From assembly GCA_947483555.1 (NCBI GenBank), contig CANKMW010000049.1, positions 1-63,951 of the forward strand: a DNA stretch of 63,951 nt, in the 5' to 3' direction. A program made the position numbers and the translations under genes. The notes beneath the pieces were generated by a model. It was not told where the DNA came from. It ran no database searches and saw nothing but the letters and a program-made list of their open reading frames with translations. Numbering within the stretch: the first letter of the stretch is position 1; each line of letters opens with the position of its first letter. The stretch is from Myxococcales bacterium (lineage in GTDB: Bacteria > Myxococcota_A > Polyangia > Haliangiales > Haliangiaceae). Below, one piece after another: positions 58,178 through 63,951 of this stretch.

Positions 58178-58785
58178 GGCCTCGGCTCCGGATCGTCGCG
58201 CGTCACCGGCTGATCGGCGGCCGGCTGATCGCCGTCGTCATCGTCATCGTCGCGGGGCCACGGCAGCGGCCATTCGGTCGGCGGCCAGACCCCCAGCTCC
58301 TGCAGGGTCGGCATCTCGCCGCCGCAGACCAGGCCGATCAGCGCGCCGGCCGCGGCGCCGGTCAGGGCACCGGTCGCGGCCAGCGCCAGCCATCCCGGTG
58401 CGGTCATGGGCAGTCCGCCGTGCGGGATGGCCGCGATGAGGGTCAGGGCCGCGCCGGCAGCCGCCATCGCGCGGGCGGCGGCGATCATCGCCCGCCGGCG
58501 CCCACCGTCCATGCTGGCCGCGGCGGCCAGCCGTCCGACCCCGCCGGCGGTCAGCACCGCGGCCAGACCGCTGAACACGACCGCCATCCGGAGGCAGTCG
58601 ATGAGGCCATCGTCGTGATCCAGGATGCCGACCAGGGCGGCGGCATAGACCGCGATCGCGGCGGCCGGGATCACGACCAGCAGACCGGCGGCCGCGCCCT
58701 TCCAGAAGGCGTGGCCCGGGACTCGCGATTTTCTCCTGTCGTCTCGCCCACTTCGCGGCTCGGGAGTGACTGTCGCCTCGGTCAT
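58174..58785 (-). CDS. Hypothetical membrane protein with acidic tail
   Basis: A 203-residue protein I do not recognise. A basic N-terminus precedes four to five hydrophobic segments (GAAAGLLVVIPAAAIAVYAA, LRMAVVFSGLAAVLTAGGVG, AMAAAGAALTLIAAIPHGG, LALAATGALTGAAAGALIGLVCGG). The end is a cytoplasmic or periplasmic tail with a run of six Asp. Translationally coupled to the M50-like peptidase, so possibly its substrate or partner. GAGG sits seven bases before ATG 58785; a GTG one codon earlier is an alternative. Confidence 0.6.
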   Translation of the reverse strand: MTEATVTPEPRSGRDDRRKSRVPGHAFWKGAAAGLLVVIPAAAIAVYAAALVGILDHDDGLIDCLRMAVVFSGLAAVLTAGGVGRLAAAASMDGGRRRAMIAAARAMAAAGAALTLIAAIPHGGLPMTAPGWLALAATGALTGAAAGALIGLVCGGEMPTLQELGVWPPTEWPLPWPRDDDDDDGDQPAADQPVTRDDPEPRP

Positions 58786-58881
58786 CACCAGGCCTCGTGC
58801 AGCACCCGTCCGAGGAAGGAATCCACGGCAATCACCGTATCATGGCCTGAACGAGCCCGCGTCCGGCCCGCGTGGGCCGTG

Positions 58882-58887
58882 TAGAAT
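58882..58887 (+). promoter_or_regulatory. -10-like TAGAAT for the tail-tube gene
   Basis: TAGAAT ends thirteen bases before ATG 58901; GAGAGG lies between, so the leader would be short but carry a partial ribosome site. No -35 was seen. Confidence 0.4.
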
Positions 58888-58900
58888 CCGAGAGGTCCTC

Positions 58901-59893
58901 ATGGCCAAACACGAACAGCACGAGAACGCCGCCAAGTTCGCCGACAAGCCGCTCTTCTCGTCGGCTCACTTCATCCTCGAGCTCGACGGCCTCGACAAGG
59001 GCGGCGATCAGCTGCCGACCCTGCGCACGGTCGAGGGCGGTGGGGCGAAAGCCGACGTCGTCAGCTACCAGATGGGCGAGAATGGCGACATCTGGCGCCA
59101 GCTCGGGAAATCGAAGTACGAGGACATCAAGCTCTCGCTGGGCCTCGCCGACGCCACGGGTTTCTGGGCATGGATCGAAGAGTTCCTGAAGGGCATCCAC
59201 ACCCGCAAGAACGGCGCCATCGTCGTCGCGGACTACAACTACTGCGAGAAAGCGCGGCGTGAGTTCCATCAGGCGATGATCGTGAGCCTCGGATTCCCGA
59301 AATGGGACGCCAACGCCAAGGATCAGGCGAATATCACGGTCACACTGGCGCCGGAAAAGGTGAGCTTCGTGGCCGCCAACGGCAAGAAATTCGCGGCGCC
59401 AGGCAAGGGCGAGGCAGCCCAGAAGCGCATCGCGGCCTGCAACTTCCGCTTCTCGATCGATGGCTTCGAGGCCCAGTGCCTGCGGACCTCAAAGGTCGAC
59501 GCGTTCGAGGTCAAGGTAAAGACGGTCGAGCATCACCTTGGTTGGGGCCACGACGGTGCTCGACTTGAGCCGCTCAAGATTCCGGGCAAGATCGAGTACC
59601 CGAACCTGGTGTTCTACATTCCAGAGATGGACGCCGAGCCATTTCGCAGCCTTCACAACAAGCACATGGATGGCAAGGAGCGGGACCTGGGTCGGACCGC
59701 CAAGCTCTCGTTCTACGACAACCACAAGGTGGACCAGGGTGAGTTCCAGTTTGATGGCGTGCACATCTTCAACGTGCAGTCGGAGAAGAGTGACGCCAAC
59801 AGCGAGGACGTGAAGCTGGTGAAGGTGGAGTGCGCGATCGAGGGCTTCATGAAAGGCAGCGCTGTTGATCCCAAGGGGTTCAAGCTGTTCTGA
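58901..59893 (+). CDS. Orphan double-domain phage tail-tube (T4 gp19-like) protein
   Basis: A 330-residue protein. Residues about 15-165 match the gp19/tail-tube fold of contractile tails and injection systems: PLFSSAHFILELDG, VEGGGAKADVVSYQMGENG, SKYEDIKLSLGLADATGFWAWIEEF, DYNYCEKARREFHQAMIVSLGFP. A second, diverged copy starts near 181 (CNFRFSIDGFEAQCLRTS ... LKIPGKIEYPNLVFYIPEM ... KLSFYDNHKVDQGEFQFDGVHIF). Ordinary tube proteins have one domain of about 150 residues. No sheath, baseplate, spike or ATPase genes are nearby. It uses AAA and GTA codons more than its neighbours, hinting at transfer. Confidence 0.72.
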   Translation: MAKHEQHENAAKFADKPLFSSAHFILELDGLDKGGDQLPTLRTVEGGGAKADVVSYQMGENGDIWRQLGKSKYEDIKLSLGLADATGFWAWIEEFLKGIHTRKNGAIVVADYNYCEKARREFHQAMIVSLGFPKWDANAKDQANITVTLAPEKVSFVAANGKKFAAPGKGEAAQKRIAACNFRFSIDGFEAQCLRTSKVDAFEVKVKTVEHHLGWGHDGARLEPLKIPGKIEYPNLVFYIPEMDAEPFRSLHNKHMDGKERDLGRTAKLSFYDNHKVDQGEFQFDGVHIFNVQSEKSDANSEDVKLVKVECAIEGFMKGSAVDPKGFKLF

Positions 59894-59948
59894 CGGCCGC
59901 TGCCGCTCGAAAAGTTGCCCCCATCGATCGCCGGTGCGAGCGTGGGGA

Positions 59949-60158
59949 ATGCCGGCCGAGACTCTGTTCGCCAGTGGCTTCACGCCGGATCCGGCGAGCG
60001 CCAAGGACGTGCTCGCGTTCGTCCTCTGCCCGCCCGAGGTGTTCGCCCCGTCGGGCGATCCCGAGGAGATCGCGGCGGTCGCCGAGCTGATCGAGCCGGC
60101 CAAGATCGAGGCGGTGCGCCGCTGGCACGCGCTGCGCGCCACCGCGGTCCAGAACTGA
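59949..60158 (+). CDS. Small hypothetical protein
   Basis: A possible 69-residue protein (MPAETLFASGFTPDPASAKD ... RWHALRATAVQN), mildly acidic, mostly helical, with a single Cys. I do not recognise it. GGGGA touches the ATG, which is too close for a good ribosome site, so the start and even the gene are uncertain. Its GC pattern returns to that of the surrounding chromosome, unlike the tail-tube gene 56 bases upstream. Confidence 0.4.
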   Translation: MPAETLFASGFTPDPASAKDVLAFVLCPPEVFAPSGDPEEIAAVAELIEPAKIEAVRRWHALRATAVQN

Positions 60159-60209
60159 GCCGGCGCGCGCGGGTGGTGGTGCGGGTGGGTGCGAGATGCG
60201 CGGGTGCCG

Positions 60210-60238
60210 TTGCCGGGCCGCGCCATCGCGCGTAGGGT
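60210..60238 (+). promoter_or_regulatory. Promoter of the DUF362 gene (leaderless)
   Basis: TTGCCG (60210-60215), exactly 17 bases, TAGGGT (60233-60238), then seven bases to ATG 60246. The full -35/-10 pair with correct spacing makes this one of the strongest leaderless promoter candidates. Confidence 0.6.
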
Positions 60239-60245
60239 GCGCCCA

Positions 60246-61397
<1,152 letters not shown>

Positions 61398-62050
61398 TCG
61401 ATGGCGCGGGCGTGCAGCCGGCTGGCCCACGACTTCGACATCCCGAGCTCGGCGCCGGCGTCGAGCAGCGTCTTGCCCTCCGCGTAGTGCTTGTGCAGGA
61501 GCTGGCGCTCGCGTTCGGGCAACGCGGCGATGGCGGTGACCAGCTCGGTGCGGCGGCGCTCGTGGATGAGGGTCTCGGCGTGGTCGCGGTCGGGCGCCGC
61601 CAGGGCGTCGGGGGCCACCTCGTGGATCGAGACCGTGTACATGGTCCGGATCGCACCGAGCGCGGCCTGGACCTCACGCAGCTTGTCGGTGGTGGTCGCC
61701 TCCTGGGCGCGGTCGCGGGCGACGTTGGCGCGCTGGGCCTGGGTCTCGAGGTAGTCGGCGGTGGCGCGCAACGACACCAGCCGCGCCCACACCGCCCGCG
61801 GCAGGGTGGTCTGGCGGCGCAGTCCGTCGATGATCGCGCCCTGCACGCGGTACCACGCGAAGGTCCGGAACGCGGCGCCCAGGGCCGGATCGTAGCGACT
61901 GGCGGCCTCGGTCAGGCCGAGGTTGGCCATCGCGACCAGGTCGTCGAGCCCGACATGGCCACGCACACGGGGGTGATAGAGCACCGCGGCGCGTCGGGCC
62001 AGGTCGAGATGGCGCGCGGCCAGCTCCGACCGATCGACGTTCACCAAGTG

Positions 62051-62056
62051 AGGATA
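62051..62056 (-). promoter_or_regulatory. -10-like TATCCT for the sigma-factor gene (leaderless)
   Basis: TATCCT on the minus strand ends six bases before GTG 62044. Confidence 0.4.
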
Positions 62057-62122
62057 CCGCGGATCGCGGCTGATCTGGGCCTGCGAACTGGCGTCAGCGG
62101 GACGGGCGGCAGGACGGACTGC

Positions 62123-62128
62123 TAAGGT
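62123..62128 (+). promoter_or_regulatory. -10-like TAAGGT for the homoserine kinase gene
   Basis: TAAGGT lies 30 bases before the TTG at 62159, giving a leader of about 24 bases. It diverges from the sigma-factor promoter, and no -35 is clear. Confidence 0.35.
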
Positions 62129-62158
62129 CGCCCGCTCAGCGAGCTCTCGAGCCCGACC

Positions 62159-63142
62159 TTGGCGCGCTTCACGCTTCTCGACGACGACGACGCCCGCGCC
62201 ATCGCGACGGCGCTCGACCTCGGCGTGGCCGGCGCGCTGGTGCCGATCGCGGCCGGGACCATCAACTCCAACTATTCGCTCGAGACCGACGGCGGGCGGT
62301 GGTTCGTGCGCGTCAACGAGGGCAAGGCGCCGGCCGACGTCGCCTGGGAGGCGGCGCTGGTCGTCGACCTCGCGGCCGCCGGGCTGCCGGTGCCGGTGCC
62401 GTGCCGCGCCGGCGACGGCCGCCGCTTCGTCGACCACCGTGGCCTGCTGGTCAGCGCGTTCGCATGGCAGGCCGGTCGGCACCGCGCACCCGCCGAGGTG
62501 ACGGCGGCCGACGCCACCGCGATCGGCGATGTCCTTGCCGGGCTGCACCTCGCCGCCAGCGCGCGACCGCACGCGACCTGGCGCGATGGCATCTACCAGT
62601 TCGCGGACATCGTGGCGCGCTTCGAGGGCTTCCGGACCCAGCGCGATCCGGCGCTGGCCGGCGCGATCGTGGTGCTCGGCGACGAGCTGGCGTGGCTCGA
62701 GGCCCGGGCGGCCGTGCGCGCGTCCGCTGCCCATGGCGTGATCCACGGCGATCTGTTCCGCGACAACGTGCTGTGGGACGGCGCGCGGCTGGTGGCGGTC
62801 CTCGACTTCGAGCAAGCGTCGCGCGGCAGCTTCGTCTACGACCTCGCGGTGGCGATCAACGACTGGTGCTGGAATCCCGGGCTCGAGGCCGGCGCCCAGC
62901 TCCGGCTGGACCTCGCCGACGCGATGATCGCGGCCTACGACCGGCGGCGGCCGCTGACCGGCCCGGACCTCGCCGCGCTGCCGATCGAGCTCCGCGCCGC
63001 GGCGGCGCGGTTCACGGTCACGAGGATCACGGATGTCCACCTCCGCCAGGTTGACAACCCCGACAAGGACTTCCGTGCCTTTCTGGCACGAGTCGAGCAC
63101 TGGCGAGGTGGCGGACTTGGCCGGCTTTTCTCGGTCGTGTAG
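62159..63142 (+). CDS. thrB: Homoserine kinase type II (phosphotransferase fold)
   Basis: A 327-residue APH-fold kinase similar to ThrB type II, which phosphorylates homoserine in threonine synthesis. Motifs: PIAAGTINSNYSLETDGGRWFVRVNE, VIHGDLFRDNVLWDG (catalytic Asp and Asn), VAVLDFEQASRGSFVYDLAVAINDWCW (DFE metal-binding and the family-specific NDWC). The TINSNY and DLAVAINDWC strings separate it from general aminoglycoside kinases. The start is TTG at 62159. Its TAG stop is part of the promoter hexamer for the next gene. Confidence 0.88.
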   Translation: MARFTLLDDDDARAIATALDLGVAGALVPIAAGTINSNYSLETDGGRWFVRVNEGKAPADVAWEAALVVDLAAAGLPVPVPCRAGDGRRFVDHRGLLVSAFAWQAGRHRAPAEVTAADATAIGDVLAGLHLAASARPHATWRDGIYQFADIVARFEGFRTQRDPALAGAIVVLGDELAWLEARAAVRASAAHGVIHGDLFRDNVLWDGARLVAVLDFEQASRGSFVYDLAVAINDWCWNPGLEAGAQLRLDLADAMIAAYDRRRPLTGPDLAALPIELRAAAARFTVTRITDVHLRQVDNPDKDFRAFLARVEHWRGGGLGRLFSVV

Positions 63143-63169
63143 CTTTCGCCGGCCGGCATGACGCCGGCC
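63140..63169 (+). promoter_or_regulatory. Stop-codon-overlapping -10 (TAGCTT) and leader hairpin
   Basis: TAGCTT (63140-63145) begins with the thrB stop. A perfect seven-base-pair hairpin follows, GGCCGGC paired with GCCGGCC around five bases (63151-63169), then GGAG six bases before GTG 63181. If transcription starts near 63152 the hairpin would form the 5' end of the message. It could instead be the thrB terminator. Confidence 0.4.
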
Positions 63170-63180
63170 TGGAGCTTGCA

Positions 63181-63714
63181 GTGAGCCTTCGCATGCGTCT
63201 GACTTGGTTTGCGCCGTTGTTCGTGGCCGCGCTGGTCTCCGTCGTCCTCGGCGGCTGCGCGGCTCGCGCCGGCAGCATCCCTGGCACCAAGATCGCCGAC
63301 GACAAGCTCAACCGCGGCATCATCGAGGCGGTCGAGCGGTACCGGGTTGCGGTCGAGAAGGCTGACCCTGAAACGCTGTTCCTGATGGCCTCGCAGCAGT
63401 ACTTCGAGGACAGCGGCACGCCGGTTGGCGCCGACGACTACGGCTACGACGGGCTGAAGGACGTGCTGGTCGGACGCTTCCTGATGGCGCGCGATATCCG
63501 GTACGCGGTGAAGTACGTCTCGATCCGCCGCACCTGCCCGGCGGCGGGCGGCGAGCCGGAGGTCGGATGTCGCGCCCACGTCGAGGTGATGGTCGACGCC
63601 AGCTTCACGGTGGTCGATGCCCGCGGCAAGGACCGCCGCACCGACAAGCGTGATCAGAACGAGCTGGTGCTCGAGTTCGCCGACACGACGTGGAAGTTCG
63701 TCAGCGGGATGTGA
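63181..63714 (+). CDS. Small lipoprotein, SnoaL/NTF2-like
   Basis: A 177-residue predicted lipoprotein: signal peptide and lipobox (FVAALVSVVLGGC). The mature part begins IPGTKIADDKLNRGIIEAVERYRVAVEKADPETLFLMASQQYFED, which looks like the helical start of an NTF2-like cone. Beta strands follow (YAVKYVSIRRTCPA, CRAHVEVMVDASFTVV, NELVLEFADTTWKFVSGM) with a final Trp strand typical of that fold. One Cys pair could form a disulfide. Function unknown; close relatives appear common in Polyangia-type genomes. GGAG lies six bases before GTG 63181. Confidence 0.75.
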   Translation: MSLRMRLTWFAPLFVAALVSVVLGGCAARAGSIPGTKIADDKLNRGIIEAVERYRVAVEKADPETLFLMASQQYFEDSGTPVGADDYGYDGLKDVLVGRFLMARDIRYAVKYVSIRRTCPAAGGEPEVGCRAHVEVMVDASFTVVDARGKDRRTDKRDQNELVLEFADTTWKFVSGM

Positions 63715-63951
63715 GGTCTGCGACGCGGCTGTGCAACCAGGAAGATAGGTTCCGGCGCGGTCGGAGGTGATCCGGATCCGGGTTCGGATCCGGATCTGAA
63801 ATCCGGTCGTCCTGAGCTTCTCACCGAAGGGGTTCCGAGATTGCCGGCGAACGAACGCGGGTGGATGATGGTGCGGCGTGGAGGGCAGTAAGGCCGCCGC
63901 CTTCAATGGTGCGATGGTGCCCGTTCCTGAGCCTGGCTCCGACTGCTGACG
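63715..63951. repeat. Terminal intergenic stretch with GGATCCGG dyads and REP-like fragment
   Basis: No gene is seen in the last 237 bases. It holds repeated GGATCCGG/GGATCTG palindromic motifs (about 63765-63800) and a partial REP-like element (63806-63834, GTCGTCCTGAGC ... CCGAAGG). The final 120 bases are featureless and may lead into a gene beyond the window. Confidence 0.6.

Noticed and set aside
58901..59893. Prophage or complete contractile injection system
   Set aside because: Only one tube-like gene is present; flanking genes are ordinary chromosomal ones with no terminase, capsid, sheath, baseplate or integrase.

Overview
The window is about 64 kb of very GC-rich, densely packed chromosomal DNA. 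Most genes abut or overlap by 1 to 4 bases. Several traits point to a Myxococcota-type bacterium, probably close to the Haliangium/Kofleriaceae group: a MYXO-CTERM-like tail on a secreted Sel1-repeat protein, zinc-ribbon Ser/Thr kinase fusions, FHA-linked cyclic-di-GMP enzymes, many lipoproteins, and a MoxR/DUF58/VWA operon. This placement is inference from gene content. No rRNA, tRNA, CRISPR array, integrase or transposase was seen.

Left part (1-12.9 kb). After the tail of a four-helix-bundle protein there is a leftward four-gene operon: zinc ribbon, SAM methyltransferase, RNA ligase and HD-Pnk (HD phosphoesterase plus polynucleotide kinase). Three of the genes are coupled by GTGA overlaps. 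Together they look like a self-contained RNA end-healing and end-sealing cassette with its own methyltransferase, and this is the most interesting locus here. Next comes a leftward operon of a coiled-coil membrane protein, a MoxR ATPase, a DUF58 protein and two VWA membrane proteins.

Middle part (12.9-37.4 kb). A GT39-type glycosyltransferase diverges from an aminotransferase/glycerate kinase pair, followed by prmC. A leftward operon encodes a zinc-ribbon kinase fused to a formylglycine-enzyme-like domain, a giant Cys-rich Sel1 protein, an unknown Cys-tailed protein and a YidD-like protein. It diverges from an Omp85/BamA-like outer-membrane protein. Then come Ppx/GppA, an ABC-F protein, a BNR-type membrane protein, a Cys-rich lipoprotein and a MacAB-like ABC export operon.

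Right part (37.4-64 kb). This holds a thioredoxin-like 2Fe-2S protein, two envelope lipoproteins, an ECF sigma factor, apaG, citrate synthase, a GIY-YIG protein, a TPR/GNAT pair, an FHA-EAL phosphodiesterase and an FHA-GGDEF cyclase, a TPR outer-membrane protein, a penicillin-binding protein, a histidine kinase, a PlsC/SDR pair, the mutL-miaA-accA operon, peptidase-like and membrane proteins, an orphan double-domain phage tail-tube protein, a DUF362 protein, a FliA-like sigma factor, a type II homoserine kinase and a lipoprotein.

Three genome-wide habits recur. Many start codons lie only 5-12 bases after a TAnnnT (-10-like) hexamer, which implies leaderless or nearly leaderless mRNAs. The hexamer GAGCCC/GGGCTC is expanded both between genes and inside two unrelated coding regions. 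A REP-like palindrome (CCTTCGAC ... GCTCAGGACGA) sits in several intergenic gaps.
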